Notes: a model not told the origin generated them from the letters alone. Counted from the first letter of the stretch, positions 17,903 through 26,474 are shown. The stretch is DNA of 56,839 bases from Burkholderiales bacterium (GCA_013044035.1 JABEVE010000106.1:1-56839), one strand, 5' to 3'. Made by a program: numbers and translations.

Positions 17903-18508
17903 GTGCGCCTCATCGTCGGCATCACCGGCGCCACTGGCGCCATCTATGGCGTGCGGCTGCTGCAGCACCTGCGGCGGCTGGGTGGGGTGCATACGCATCT
18001 GGTGGTCAGCAGCGCCGGCTGGCTGAGCGTGAAGGCGGAACTGGATCTGGGCCGGCGCGAGGTGGAGGCGCTGGCCGACGCAACGCATCCGATTGGCGAC
18101 GTGGCCGCCAGCATCGCCAGTGGCTCGTTCGCCACCGCCGGCATGGTGGTGGCGCCATGTTCGATGAAATCGCTCGCGGCCATCGCCCACGGCATGTCCG
18201 ACAACCTGCTGACCCGCGCCGCTGACGTGTGCCTGAAAGAACGCCGCCGCCTGGTGCTGATGGTGCGCGAGGCACCGCTGAATCTGGCCCACCTGCGCAA
18301 CATGACGGCCGTAGCCGAAATGGGCGGCACCCTCTTCCCGCCCATGCCCGCGTTCTACCAGCGACCACAGAGCCTGGAGCAGATGGTGGACCACACCCTG
18401 GGCCGGGTGCTGGAACAGTTCGGCATCACCCACGATCTGGCGCCGCAGTGGCAGGGCTGGCCCGAGGCAGCGCCGGGGGCAGCAGCCGATTCGAGCGCAG
18501 GCGGCTGA
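17903..18508 (+). CDS. ubiX: Flavin prenyltransferase UbiX
   Basis: Makes prenylated FMN, the cofactor that UbiD-type decarboxylases need in ubiquinone synthesis. The N-terminus RLIVGITGATGAIYGVRLL holds the FMN-binding motif; VVAPCSMKSLAAIAHGMSDN and VREAPLNLAHLRNM carry conserved active-site residues. The GTG at 17903 is used because it starts exactly at the conserved N-terminus and no ATG is nearby in frame. At 201 residues it is close to the family length; the last 15 residues are Ala/Gly-rich and unconserved. Confidence 0.95.
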   Translation: MRLIVGITGATGAIYGVRLLQHLRRLGGVHTHLVVSSAGWLSVKAELDLGRREVEALADATHPIGDVAASIASGSFATAGMVVAPCSMKSLAAIAHGMSDNLLTRAADVCLKERRRLVLMVREAPLNLAHLRNMTAVAEMGGTLFPPMPAFYQRPQSLEQMVDHTLGRVLEQFGITHDLAPQWQGWPEAAPGAAADSSAGG

Positions 18509-18543
18509 CCACGCCCGCATCATCCACCCCCGCACGACACGGC

Positions 18544-19731
18544 ATGCCGTCTGCCCCATCGTCATCCGCTCCTCGCCTGCTCGCCGCCGGCCTCGCGCTG
18601 CTCGGCACAGTCGCACCGGCTGGCAAGGTGCTGGCGCAAACCCCGCCGGACCCCGCGCCGCAGGGCGGCGAGTTCCAGATCGCACCCTACAACGCCCCGG
18701 CGCTGCCGCCTTACAAAACACTGGAAAACGGCCTGTCGTTCTCGGGCCATCTCGACAGCGAAGCGGTTGGTGTGGCCGCTGGCGGACAGCATCGCCAGCT
18801 GGCGAGCGACACCCTGCTGCAGTTCGGCGGCAGCCTCGATACGGCCAGGGCCGGCCTGTGGGCTGGCGGCAAACTGGACTTCAGCCTGATGGGCGTGAAG
18901 ACCAACGGCGATTTGCCGGCGCAGACCGGCTCGGTGCAGACCACCAGCAACGACTGGGCGCCCAATTTCCTGCGGCTGTACCAGTTCAGCTATCAGCAAA
19001 ACCTAGGCGTGGGCTTCGTGCGCGCCGGCATCATGGACGTCAACTATTACTTCGCCACGGTCGGGCTGGCAGGGCAGTTGCTCAACGCCTCGTTTGGCCC
19101 TGTGCCCACGCTGACCAACAACGCCGACATCGCCACCTTTCCGAACCCCGGTCTGGGCTTGATGGGCGGCGCCGACCTGGGCGATGGCTACGCGCTGCAG
19201 GCCGGCGCCTGGCAGGCCAACCCGCCCGAATTCAGCGGCGTGCTGCAATCGGGCGCGCTGGCGCTGGTGGAGGCGAGCAAGAGCATCGGCACCCTGGCGG
19301 ATGGCCAGCCGCGCCAGGTGTTCAAACTCGGGCTGTGGCATATGCGGCAGAACGACCCGCTGCTCGGTCCGTCCACCGGCGGGGTCTACGGCATCGGCGA
19401 AACCCGCTGGGACATGGCCGATGGGCCGCACTACGGCGCCTTCGTGCAGTTGGCGGCGAGCAACGGCCGGGTGAACTCGCTGCCCTATTACCTGGGCCTC
19501 GGACTGCGCGTGCAGCGACCCTTCGCCAGCCGACCGGATGACAGTCTCAGCATCGGCCTGGCCCGCGCCAGCCTGCACGCGCTGCACCCGGAAACCGTGC
19601 TGGAAATGAACTACGCCTACAGGGTGGTCCGTGGCGTGTATCTGCAGCCGGATATGCAGCGCATCTGGAATGCCGGGGGCAACGGCCCGCCGGCCACGGT
19701 GCTCGGGGTCAGGCTGCACCTGGAATACTGA
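18544..19731 (+). CDS. OprB-like outer-membrane porin
   Basis: A 395-residue exported protein. It begins with a signal peptide (about residues 1-32, hydrophobic core LLAAGLALLGTVA, likely cut after VLA). The rest is rich in Gly, Asn and aromatic residues with alternating patterns, as in beta-barrel porins, and ends with a C-terminal aromatic residue (LHLEY). Segments such as LRLYQFSYQQNL, VRAGIMDVNYYFA, LPYYLGLGLRVQRPF and ETVLEMNYAYRV fit carbohydrate-selective porins of the OprB type. The substrate is not known. It is convergent with the next gene. Confidence 0.75.
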   Translation: MPSAPSSSAPRLLAAGLALLGTVAPAGKVLAQTPPDPAPQGGEFQIAPYNAPALPPYKTLENGLSFSGHLDSEAVGVAAGGQHRQLASDTLLQFGGSLDTARAGLWAGGKLDFSLMGVKTNGDLPAQTGSVQTTSNDWAPNFLRLYQFSYQQNLGVGFVRAGIMDVNYYFATVGLAGQLLNASFGPVPTLTNNADIATFPNPGLGLMGGADLGDGYALQAGAWQANPPEFSGVLQSGALALVEASKSIGTLADGQPRQVFKLGLWHMRQNDPLLGPSTGGVYGIGETRWDMADGPHYGAFVQLAASNGRVNSLPYYLGLGLRVQRPFASRPDDSLSIGLARASLHALHPETVLEMNYAYRVVRGVYLQPDMQRIWNAGGNGPPATVLGVRLHLEY

Positions 19732-19834
19732 GCCAAAGTCCCAAGGGGCGGCGTGCCGCTCAGCCTCCCGATGTGGTCCAGGATGCGGCGCCAGCCCTTC
19801 ACCGGCCCGGACAGAACCCGCATCAGTCCGCGGC

Positions 19835-21964
19835 TCAAGGCGGAGCCATGCCAGCGCGCTGCAGAGGGCCGGGCACGCCCTGCGGAGCGTTGCCCTCGAA
19901 CCCACGCCCGAATGTGCCCACCGTCCCACCCGAGCGCCCGGCCTCGCTCCATGGGCTGGGTCCGTAGCCAGGCAGGGGGCCGCGAACTTGGGCCTGGCCC
20001 TGGGGCGGCAGATGCTGGCGCCAGGCCGGAGCAGGCCGTTCGAAGCGCTGCGGCGCTTGCCCTGGGCGCTCGATCGATGGGGGTGGCCCCGCACCGCGCC
20101 CAGGCATCTGCAAGCCCGGCGGCTCGAGGCCTGGCCCGGGACGCTGGTCGTGGTGTTGGTCGAATCTTTGCACGGGGCGTTCAGACACGTCGGGTACGGG
20201 GCGCGAAAACCTGCGATCCCGTTGCCCTGGCTCCAGGGCCTGTTGCGGTTGCCTTGGAGTTTGCGGCTGCGGGACGAACACAAACGGCCGCGCGGACCGT
20301 CCATGCTCTCCCGGCTGCGTCTGCAGGCTGGACTGTGGCCTGGGTGACGGCTCCGCCCCCGGAGCTTGACCAGGACGCATCGATGGCGGCATTGCGGTTT
20401 GGCCCGGGAACGGGCGCTGCCCCGGGACCGGCACGATACGCACGGGCACTCGTTCGGGCGCGGTGTTGCGCAGAGGGTGGCCTCCGTATCTGTCGGAGGG
20501 CTGCAGCCCTCCGACCTCAGGCACGCTGAAGCGTTGCGACAGAGGTCCAGGCTCGCGCGTGGCCAGCACTGGGCGCGACCTGAATCCCGCAGGCCAGGGC
20601 ATCGGCCGCGCCCCGGCGATGACACTGGCTGCCAGCGGGTGCGCATCGGGCGCCGTGGCCAGTGGCAGGATGCGCGCCTGCAAGGCGGGCAGGTGATGCA
20701 CATGCTCCTGCACCGGCAAGCCCTGAACGAAGGTGGAGCGCGGCACCAGGGTGAGGGCATGAGGCGGCAGGTGGCGCGGGTCGAGTTCACGGCGCACGTT
20801 GATCCAGTCGTGTTCGCGGTCGCTGATGGGCGTGCAGCGGTTCACCGCCACGAGATAAGCCGGGGTGTAGGCGTAGGACGGGCGGTAGATCTGCCCGGGG
20901 CCGAGCGGGAACCAGCCCACGGCCGGAGCGCCACCCGCCACGCCGAAGGAGAAAGTGACGCCGGGCGCGGCGCCGACGAAAGCCACCAGCGCCGGGGCAT
21001 ACACGGGGCGCACCACCGCGGGGCCCGGCACCCAGGCCCAGGCGGAGCCGACCCAGGCCCAGCGACCGTAGTGAAAGGGCGCGAAGCCCCAGGGCTCGGC
21101 CGCAATCCAGGTCCAGCCCCAGGGCGCTACCCAGGCCCAGTGGCCGTTGCGGTAGGGCACCCAGCCGGGGGCGACGCGCGGGTACCAGACGGGCCCATAT
21201 TGCGGGCTCTGGGCCCACTCCCCCCAGGCGTCGAGCCCCTGGTAGCCGGTCACCCAGGGCGAGACATAGCGCGCGGAGATGGAAGCATCTTCGCGCGCAT
21301 TCAACTGGCTCACCCATTGGTCGAAAGCGTCGGCCGGCGGATTGTCTTCGGCAGCGACCACGGTGAGATCCTGCCCGGCAAAGCGCACCCTCTGCCCCGC
21401 CTCCACCGGATAGGGCACGGCGCTCTCGCCATAGGCCGTGCCCTGGCCGGTGCGCAACGCAGCGGTGGTGGTATCGGCGGCCGGGCTCACGTCCAGGCGC
21501 ATATCCCCCGCGCTCTGCAACTGAAAGGCGAGGTTGGGCGTGTCCACCTCCACCCGCCGATCCGGTCCGAAGGCGCGCACCTGCAATTGCGCCGTACCCT
21601 GCGACAGCGACAACTGCACGTCATGCTCGCGCAGATCGAGGACCGTGAGATCCGTGTCCGAGCCCAGGCGGATCGCATCCGGCCCGGCGACGATGTCGGC
21701 GCGACCACCCGGCGGCACCCACAGCCGATCGCCGATGGTGATGGGCCGGTTCAGGCCGGCCGCGATCCAGTTGCTGGCGCCGGCTGGCAGCAGACTCACC
21801 TCGCCCTGAAACGCGGCGATGCGGCCGACCAGCGCGGGCGGCTCCCCGGCATGCGCGAGAGGCGCCAGACCGATGATTGCAAGCCTGAACAGGCTGGGTA
21901 GAGCCCGAGACACGATCCATCGCAAACTGCGGAGCCGACGAACACAGCGTGGGAGCGGATTCAT
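19835..21964 (-). CDS. Secreted FecR-like protein with Trp-rich repeats (DUF6600 type)
   Basis: A 709-residue exported protein with a signal peptide cut near residue 39 (LAPLAHA). Residues about 44-190 resemble a FecR-type domain (VGRIAAFQGEVSLLPAGAS, GDRLWVPPGGRADI). Residues about 235-320 are extraordinarily rich in Trp, Tyr, Pro and Gly, with short repeats such as GHWAWVAPWGW, EPWGFAPFHYGRW and VGSAWAWVPGP, as in DUF6600 proteins. The last 230 residues are Pro/Gln/Arg-rich and low in complexity, likely an unstructured periplasmic or surface region. No function is known; cell-envelope or extracellular binding roles are guesses. Confidence 0.75.
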   Translation of the reverse strand: MNPLPRCVRRLRSLRWIVSRALPSLFRLAIIGLAPLAHAGEPPALVGRIAAFQGEVSLLPAGASNWIAAGLNRPITIGDRLWVPPGGRADIVAGPDAIRLGSDTDLTVLDLREHDVQLSLSQGTAQLQVRAFGPDRRVEVDTPNLAFQLQSAGDMRLDVSPAADTTTAALRTGQGTAYGESAVPYPVEAGQRVRFAGQDLTVVAAEDNPPADAFDQWVSQLNAREDASISARYVSPWVTGYQGLDAWGEWAQSPQYGPVWYPRVAPGWVPYRNGHWAWVAPWGWTWIAAEPWGFAPFHYGRWAWVGSAWAWVPGPAVVRPVYAPALVAFVGAAPGVTFSFGVAGGAPAVGWFPLGPGQIYRPSYAYTPAYLVAVNRCTPISDREHDWINVRRELDPRHLPPHALTLVPRSTFVQGLPVQEHVHHLPALQARILPLATAPDAHPLAASVIAGARPMPWPAGFRSRPVLATREPGPLSQRFSVPEVGGLQPSDRYGGHPLRNTAPERVPVRIVPVPGQRPFPGQTAMPPSMRPGQAPGAEPSPRPQSSLQTQPGEHGRSARPFVFVPQPQTPRQPQQALEPGQRDRRFSRPVPDVSERPVQRFDQHHDQRPGPGLEPPGLQMPGRGAGPPPSIERPGQAPQRFERPAPAWRQHLPPQGQAQVRGPLPGYGPSPWSEAGRSGGTVGTFGRGFEGNAPQGVPGPLQRAGMAPP

Positions 21965-22526
21965 GGTGGTGAGCTTGGGCGGAAACGCTGGATTGGGTTG
22001 CGTTCACCATCAACGAACGACAGCCGCCCGCGCATGACAGCGGCTTGTGTACACGTACGGCCAGATGTAACCCGCCGCCGTGACTCGCCAGGAAACGCAC
22101 GGCCGTTCTCATGTTTCCTAGGCCCTGACGGGCGTGGATCAGCGGGCCGATCCTGGGACGCTCACAAGCCAGTCGGCGCTGGCGCAACAGTGTGCCGGAA
22201 CTGGTCCATGCCGGCGCCAGCGATCCCACGGCATGGCAGGCCCCCATGCGCAAGCATCAAGCCCGCAGCCGCCTGTCATCGGCCTGACAACGGCATGGGC
22301 GAGATTCGCACTGCACCCATCCGCCAACCCGCACGCCATCACTCAACCCCATGACGCACACCGCCGAGGGCCACTTGCGCCGCCCCGCGGGCTCTAGGAT
22401 GGGACAGTTGGCACTCGACGCTTCTCGGTGCTCGCTGGGCTCGTTGCACCTTTCCTACGCCATTTTTCGGCCATTTTTTTCTTGACCATTTTTCATTCCA
22501 CCACACCAACCTCGGTTCCGGCACGG
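21965..22526. other. Gene-free stretch upstream of the panD remnant
   Basis: About 560 bases with no coding region that looks real on either strand. It holds the leader of the FecR-like gene on its left and, at 22440-22500, an unusually T-rich run (several blocks of 4-7 Ts) just before the panD remnant. No repeats, tRNA or terminator structure were seen. Confidence 0.5.
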
Positions 22527-22652
22527 ATGATGTTGCGCGCCAAAATTCACCGCGCCACGCTCACCGGAGCCGATCTGCATGACGAGGGCTCCTGCGGTAT
22601 CGACCTGGCGCTGCTGGATGCGCGCAACGGCATCGCTGCCATGAAGACTTGA
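22527..22652 (+). pseudogene. panD: Truncated aspartate 1-decarboxylase (panD) remnant
   Basis: Forty-one codons beginning [18 protein letters not shown] and continuing [14 protein letters not shown] match the N-terminus of PanD, the pyruvoyl-dependent enzyme that makes beta-alanine for pantothenate. The self-cleavage site Gly-Ser (EGSCGID) and the Lys of the active site are still present. After LLDA the similarity stops and the frame ends at 22652; the other two frames downstream show no PanD sequence, so about two thirds of the gene, including the catalytic Tyr58 region, is gone. It is probably inactive. Confidence 0.8.
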
Positions 22653-22723
22653 TTGCGGCAGCGTCACGTGGTCTGCGTGGGCAACTCCGGAGCCACTTCT
22701 GCACCGGGCCGCAGTTTTCAGCA

Positions 22724-22946
22724 TAGAATCTGCAATTCCGGTTTTTTTGGCCGCCGGAACCATGGCCCAAGGGCCATGCCGCACGATCCGCGAAATGCAC
22801 GCGGGGTTCACGCAGAATCCGTCCTCTCCGGAGTTTGTCAGTGCGGCTTGGATCCATGCAACGAAACCCGAAATCCATGCGAGAGAGCCTGCCGCAGCAT
22901 CCGAGCAGGATAAAAGCGCCGCAACCCAGTGAATGAACCCACATCC
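22724..22946 (+). promoter_or_regulatory. Candidate -10 element and leader of the rplM-rpsI operon
   Basis: TAGAAT at 22724-22729 resembles a -10 element. The roughly 215 bases between it and the rplM start contain no gene, but they include a short hairpin ATGGCCC-AA-GGGCCAT near 22761-22776. A ribosomal-protein leader with feedback control is possible; no known L13 leader motif was confirmed. Confidence 0.35.
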
Positions 22947-23375
22947 ATGAAAACCTTCAGCGCCAAACCGGCCGAAGTGACGCATGAGTGGTTTGTGATT
23001 GACGCGACGGACAAAGTCCTCGGCCGTGTCGCCAGCGAAGTGGCACGTCGTCTTCGCGGCAAGCACAAACCCATTTATACGCCTCACGTCGACACCGGCG
23101 ATTTCATCATCGTCGTCAACACCGCCAAGTTGCGCGTCACCGGCAACAAAGCCGAAGACAAAATTTATTACCGTCACACCGGCTACCCCGGCGGCATCTA
23201 CGCCACCCGCTTCAAGGACATGCAGGCCAAGCATCCTGGCCGCGCCCTGAAATTGGCGGTCAAGGGCATGCTGCCCAAGGGCCCGCTGGGCTATGCCATG
23301 ATCAAGAAACTCAAGGTCTATGCCGAGGCGGAACATCCGCACACCGCGCAGCAGCCCAAGAGCCTGGACCTTTAA
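22947..23375 (+). CDS. rplM: 50S ribosomal protein L13
   Basis: A 142-residue large-subunit protein, the same length as E. coli L13. It shows [20 protein letters not shown] at the start, [24 protein letters not shown] and [18 protein letters not shown]. The ATG at 22947 is chosen over the GTG at 22929 because MKTFSAK is the conserved N-terminus. It forms an operon with rpsI, whose start is 9 bases after its stop. Confidence 0.98.
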   Translation: MKTFSAKPAEVTHEWFVIDATDKVLGRVASEVARRLRGKHKPIYTPHVDTGDFIIVVNTAKLRVTGNKAEDKIYYRHTGYPGGIYATRFKDMQAKHPGRALKLAVKGMLPKGPLGYAMIKKLKVYAEAEHPHTAQQPKSLDL

Positions 23376-23384
23376 GGAGCGGCC

Positions 23385-23777
23385 ATGATTGGAGATTGGA
23401 ATTACGGCACCGGCCGCCGCAAGAGTTCCGTGGCCCGCGTGTTCATGAAAAAAGGCAACGGCAACATCACCGTGAACGGCCTGGCGCTGCAAGAGTATTT
23501 CGGTCGCCAGACCTCCATCATGGTGGTCAAGCAGCCGCTGGTGCTGACGCAGAACGAAGCGCTGTTCGATATCAAGGTGAATGTTCGCGGCGGCGGCGAA
23601 TCCGGCCAGGCCGGCGCGGTGCGCCACGGCATCACCCGGGCGCTGATCGACTATGACGCGGCGTTGAAATCGGCGCTGTCGAACGCCGGTTTCGTCACCC
23701 GCGACGCCCGCGAAGTGGAGCGCAAGAAAGTTGGCCTGCACGGCGCGCGCCGTCGCAAGCAGTTCTCCAAGCGCTAA
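23385..23777 (+). CDS. rpsI: 30S ribosomal protein S9
   Basis: A 130-residue small-subunit protein. [19 protein letters not shown] at the N-terminus, [19 protein letters not shown] in the middle, and the basic C-terminus [11 protein letters not shown], which reaches the ribosomal P site, are all present. It is preceded by AAGGAG. A terminator follows 53 bases after the stop. Confidence 0.98.
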   Translation: MIGDWNYGTGRRKSSVARVFMKKGNGNITVNGLALQEYFGRQTSIMVVKQPLVLTQNEALFDIKVNVRGGGESGQAGAVRHGITRALIDYDAALKSALSNAGFVTRDAREVERKKVGLHGARRRKQFSKR

Positions 23778-23830
23778 GTCGCAAGCCAGGAGCGATCGCG
23801 GCGCCTGGCGACTTCGCCGCGATCCAGGAA

Positions 23831-23855
23831 AGCCCGTCCACTGGACGGGCTTTTT
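23831..23855 (+). terminator. Rho-independent terminator of rplM-rpsI
   Basis: AGCCCGTCC/GGACGGGCT forms a perfect 9-base stem (23831-23839 with 23843-23851) with a 3-base loop, followed by a run of Ts. Confidence 0.92.
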
Positions 23856-24027
23856 CATGCTTGCCGCATTCGCTCCGGACAGGCATAAACCCAAGCCCTG
23901 GACTCGTCCGGCGCCAGGCAAAATCCGCCGACATCCGCCGCGGCTCGTCACTTCAGGCCGGTGCAGCGCCAGCCGCCGCCCGTTACCATGGATGCCTTCG
24001 ATCGACGGGGGTGATGGAGTGAGCGCA

Positions 24028-25077
24028 GTGCGGATTGGAATTGTTGGCGGCACAGGCTACACGGGCGTGGAACTGCTGCGCTTGCTGCTGCGCCACCCGC
24101 AGGCCGAACTGATCGCCATCACCTCGCGCAAGGAAGCCGGCCAGGCCGTGGCGGAGATGTTTCCAAGCCTTCGCGGCCATACCGATCTGCGCTTTTCAAC
24201 CCCCGACGATGCGCCGCTGGCGCAGTGCGACCTGGTGTTCTTCGCCACTCCGCACGGTGTGGCCATGGCCCAGGCGCGCAGCCTGCTGGCAGCCGGGGTG
24301 CGCATCATCGATCTGGCCGCCGATTTCCGCCTGCGCGACACCGCCGCGTTCGAGCAGTGGTACGGCATGCCGCACGCTTGCCCGGATTTGCTGGCCGAAG
24401 CCGTCTACGGCCTGCCTGAACTCAACCGCGACGCCATTCGCAAGGCGCGTATCGTCGCCAACCCGGGCTGCTACCCCACCACGGTGCAAATCGGTTTCGC
24501 CCCGCTGCTGCGCACGGCAGGTCTGGTGGACGGCGCGCACCTCATCGCCGATTGCGCCTCGGGAGTGTCCGGCGCGGGACGCAAGGCGGAACTCGGCCTG
24601 CTGTTCAGCGAAGCTTCGGACAACTTCAAGGCCTACGGCGTCAAGGGCCATCGCCACGGGCCGGAAATCAACCAGGAACTGCGCCGCATCGCGGGCCTGG
24701 GCGATGCCGACCCTGCCCTGCATTGCCTGTTCGTGCCGCATCTGGTCCCGATGATTCGCGGCATGCACAGCACGCTCTATGCGCGCCTCACTCCCGAAGG
24801 ACAAAAGCCGGATTTGCAGGATTTGTACACGCAGTTCTACGCCAACGAACCCTTCGTCGATGTGCTTCCCGCGGGAAGCACGCCGGACACTCGCAGCGTG
24901 CGTGGCGCGAATGTTTTGCGCCTGGCAGTGCACAAACCCACGCCCGACACCGCCATGCTCCTGGTGACACAAGACAACCTCACCAAAGGGGCCTCGGGCC
25001 AGGCGGTGCAAAACATGAACCTGATGTTCGGGCTTGACGAGGCCATGGGCCTGGGCGGACTGGCGCTGCTACCCTGA
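24028..25077 (+). CDS. argC: N-acetyl-gamma-glutamyl-phosphate reductase
   Basis: Third step of arginine synthesis: NADPH-dependent reduction of N-acetylglutamyl phosphate. The nucleotide-binding N-terminus [19 protein letters not shown] and the catalytic cysteine region [14 protein letters not shown] are clear, along with [11 protein letters not shown] and [11 protein letters not shown]. The GTG at 24028 is chosen because it gives the family N-terminus directly and has GGAG 8 bases upstream; GTG at 24019 adds three residues, and an ATG at 23988 is also in frame. About 349 residues, normal for the family. Confidence 0.95.
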   Translation: MRIGIVGGTGYTGVELLRLLLRHPQAELIAITSRKEAGQAVAEMFPSLRGHTDLRFSTPDDAPLAQCDLVFFATPHGVAMAQARSLLAAGVRIIDLAADFRLRDTAAFEQWYGMPHACPDLLAEAVYGLPELNRDAIRKARIVANPGCYPTTVQIGFAPLLRTAGLVDGAHLIADCASGVSGAGRKAELGLLFSEASDNFKAYGVKGHRHGPEINQELRRIAGLGDADPALHCLFVPHLVPMIRGMHSTLYARLTPEGQKPDLQDLYTQFYANEPFVDVLPAGSTPDTRSVRGANVLRLAVHKPTPDTAMLLVTQDNLTKGASGQAVQNMNLMFGLDEAMGLGGLALLP

Positions 25078-25134
25078 GCCCGAGGCCGGTGGTGGCATTT
25101 CACGCCACCCGCCCGGGCTCATGCCGCCGCAGCC

Positions 25135-25140
25135 TAAAAT
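25135..25140 (+). promoter_or_regulatory. Candidate -10 element of erpA
   Basis: TAAAAT followed by AG, 24 bases before the erpA start and matching the string upstream of hemA. AGGAG at 25154-25158 is the ribosome binding site. Confidence 0.4.
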
Positions 25141-25164
25141 AGTATCTTTAGCCAGGAGAAAATC

Positions 25165-25548
25165 ATGAGCGCAGTCATGCAAGACAGCATTGCCCCTTCA
25201 GCCGCCTCGGCCGAGATGCCCAGTCCGCTGCTGTTCACCGACAGCGCCGCAGCGAAGGTCAAGGAGCTGATTGACGAGGAAGGCAACGCCGACCTCAAAC
25301 TGCGCGTGTTCGTCCAGGGCGGCGGCTGCTCCGGCTTCCAGTATGGCTTCACCTTCGATGAGGCAGTGAACGACGACGATCTGCAATTGGCCAAAAACGG
25401 CGTCACCTTGCTGATTGATGCGGTAAGCCTGCAATACCTCACCGGCGCCGAGATCGACTACAAGGAAGGGCTGGAAGGCGCGCAATTCGTCATCAAGAAC
25501 CCCAACGCCACCACCACCTGCGGCTGCGGCTCGTCGTTCTCGACCTGA
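25165..25548 (+). CDS. erpA: Iron-sulfur cluster insertion protein ErpA
   Basis: An A-type carrier of 127 residues that delivers Fe-S clusters to target proteins. The three cluster-binding cysteines are visible in [12 protein letters not shown] and TTTCGCGSS. An N-terminal extension of about 20 residues precedes the conserved [16 protein letters not shown]. It lies directly downstream of argC and ends in a strong terminator, so it is probably transcribed alone. Confidence 0.97.
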   Translation: MSAVMQDSIAPSAASAEMPSPLLFTDSAAAKVKELIDEEGNADLKLRVFVQGGGCSGFQYGFTFDEAVNDDDLQLAKNGVTLLIDAVSLQYLTGAEIDYKEGLEGAQFVIKNPNATTTCGCGSSFST

Positions 25549-25566
25549 ATTCCCCACGCCCCGAGC

Positions 25567-25594
25567 AAACCGCCCCGCTTGGGCGGTTTTTTTT
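25567..25594 (+). terminator. Rho-independent terminator of erpA
   Basis: AAACCGCCC/GGGCGGTTT forms a perfect 9-base stem (25567-25575 with 25581-25589) with a 5-base loop, followed by a T-run to 25594. The integron-type cassette begins about 150 bases further on. Confidence 0.93.
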
Positions 25595-25686
25595 GGCATT
25601 CGATCGGCCCAACGGCATCATTCTGAACGCTATGGCGCTGGAATGATTCGAACGTCCTCCCAAGCTTCGCGGCTTATGGGATGATA

Positions 25687-25743
25687 AATGTAGTTATTTT
25701 GTCGGATAACATCCGATTCTGGCGTTATCCGACGATCTACATT
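25687..25743. repeat. Nested inverted repeat next to the cassette core site
   Basis: Outer arms AATGTAG (25687-25693) and CTACATT (25737-25743) enclose perfect inner arms GTCGGATAAC (25701-25710) and GTTATCCGAC (25724-25733). It ends two bases before the GTTGGGC core site at 25746. It could be part of an attI or a degenerate attC, or a REP-like palindrome: TTATCCGAC-CTAC is reminiscent of enterobacterial REP sequences. There is no T-tract. The surrounding DNA is clearly richer in A and T than its neighbours. Confidence 0.5.
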
Positions 25744-25771
25744 ACGTTGGGCGTCATAAATGGGAGGCCGA

Positions 25772-26008
25772 GTGTCTAGCAATCGTCATGTGCCATTCAT
25801 TACGGGCGTCGTCGCCTTGGGCCTCACTGCGTGGCTTCTGCTTGGTTTCTCGGGTTGGTGGCGCTACATCCCCGGTGCGCTCTTGCTCGCCTTCGGCTGG
25901 GTGTCGTTGAAGACGGCGTTGTTTGCATCAAGTCAGGAACTAAAAGAACTCACAGGTACGGGCCCAATGTCGGAGGAAACACGCAAGAAGTTTGAGGACC
26001 GTCTATGA
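25772..26008 (+). CDS. Cassette ORF 1: small membrane protein, unknown
   Basis: A 78-residue protein with two hydrophobic stretches (ITGVVALGLTAWLLLGFSG and IPGALLLAFGWVSLKTALF) and a hydrophilic C-terminal tail (GTGPMSEETRKKFEDRL). No family was recognised. GTG at 25772 is chosen because GGGAGG (25762-25767) lies 4 bases upstream; ATG at 25760 is possible but has no ribosome site. Codon use is less GC-rich than in neighbouring genes. Its stop overlaps the next start (ATGA), so the two are likely translated together. Confidence 0.6.
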   Translation: MSSNRHVPFITGVVALGLTAWLLLGFSGWWRYIPGALLLAFGWVSLKTALFASSQELKELTGTGPMSEETRKKFEDRL

Positions 26009-26295
26009 ACCCCGCGCTTCTGGTCACGGTCGCAGGGCCATTTCTTGGTGCGGGTGGTTGGTTCTCTCAAACCATGTGGCTGTTTTGGGTTGGCGTCGCC
26101 ATCTGTGTAGTCACGCTGTTTCTCAACATGGCCTCCGGAGTCATGAGGCTGCCGGTCCTGCCTGTTCTGTTTATGGCAATCGCAGCATGGCTCTTGAATC
26201 CTTGGTACCTCGGTCTGGGGGCAGGTCTCATCGCGTGGACCGCACTCGAAGCTGTGGGCGAAGTTATCGGCCTGCGCAAGGAGCGGCGCTTGTGA
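26005..26295 (+). CDS. Cassette ORF 2: small membrane protein, unknown
   Basis: A 96-residue protein that is mostly membrane: four hydrophobic segments (about 2-17, 21-40, 47-66 and 70-85) and a short basic C-terminus (GLRKERRL). No family was recognised. It is coupled to ORF 1 by a 4-base overlap, has GAGG 8 or so bases before its ATG, and ends 7 bases before the attC site, the normal place for the last gene of a cassette. Confidence 0.65.
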   Translation: MNPALLVTVAGPFLGAGGWFSQTMWLFWVGVAICVVTLFLNMASGVMRLPVLPVLFMAIAAWLLNPWYLGLGAGLIAWTALEAVGEVIGLRKERRL

Positions 26296-26302
26296 GAATG
26301 AC

Positions 26303-26360
26303 GCCCAACCCTTCGTTCCAGCGGACTGCCTTCGGCAGCCGCTGAACTCAAACGTTGAGG
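26303..26360 (+). other. attC recombination site
   Basis: A 58-base site with left core GCCCAAC (26303-26309) and right core GTTGAGG (26354-26360). Between them is an imperfect hairpin: CAGCGG-A-CTGCC pairs with GGCAG-C-CGCTG around a TTC loop, leaving unpaired bases of the kind that define the recombining strand of attC. The right core departs from GTTRRRY at its last base. This matches the layout of integron attC (59-base) elements. Confidence 0.85.
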
Positions 26361-26448
26361 CTCGACTTCTCAGCCTCAGCACAGGCCACTCCCGGCCGAG
26401 AGCGGGCGGATGCTCGAACCGAGACCGGCCAGCAATTCGACCCCTGCA

Positions 26449-26474
26449 TTCCAGAAGCATTCTGACTTCTGGAA
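26449..26474. repeat. Inverted repeat between the cassette and anmK
   Basis: TTCCAGAAG (26449-26457) and CTTCTGGAA (26466-26474) form a perfect 9-base inverted repeat with an 8-base loop, just beyond the anmK stop. Without a T-tract on either side it is at best a weak terminator. Confidence 0.4.

Larger units (their letters stand above)
25747..26354 (+). mobile_element. Integron-type gene cassette (no integrase nearby)
   Basis: The cassette runs from just inside the core site GTTGGGC (25746-25752) to the G of the attC core at 26354. In circular form the ends would rejoin as GTTGGGC, which is the exact complement of the attC left end GCCCAAC (26303-26309), as expected of a real cassette. It carries two overlapping small ORFs in one direction and no promoter of its own that can be seen. 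No integron integrase lies within the window, so this is a stranded cassette or an attC element lacking an integrase. Confidence 0.8.

Noticed and set aside
20458-20500. Short repeated GGGCTGCAGCCCT-like palindrome inside the FecR-like gene as an insertion
   Set aside because: It lies in a low-complexity Pro/Arg-rich coding part and shows no target duplication.
25091-25109. GGTGGC/GCCACC hairpin after argC as a terminator
   Set aside because: The stem is short and not followed by Ts; erpA starts soon after and could still be read from argC.
25701-25733. The GTCGGATAAC/GTTATCCGAC hairpin as a terminator for erpA
   Set aside because: erpA already has a strong terminator at 25567-25594, and this hairpin has no T-tract.
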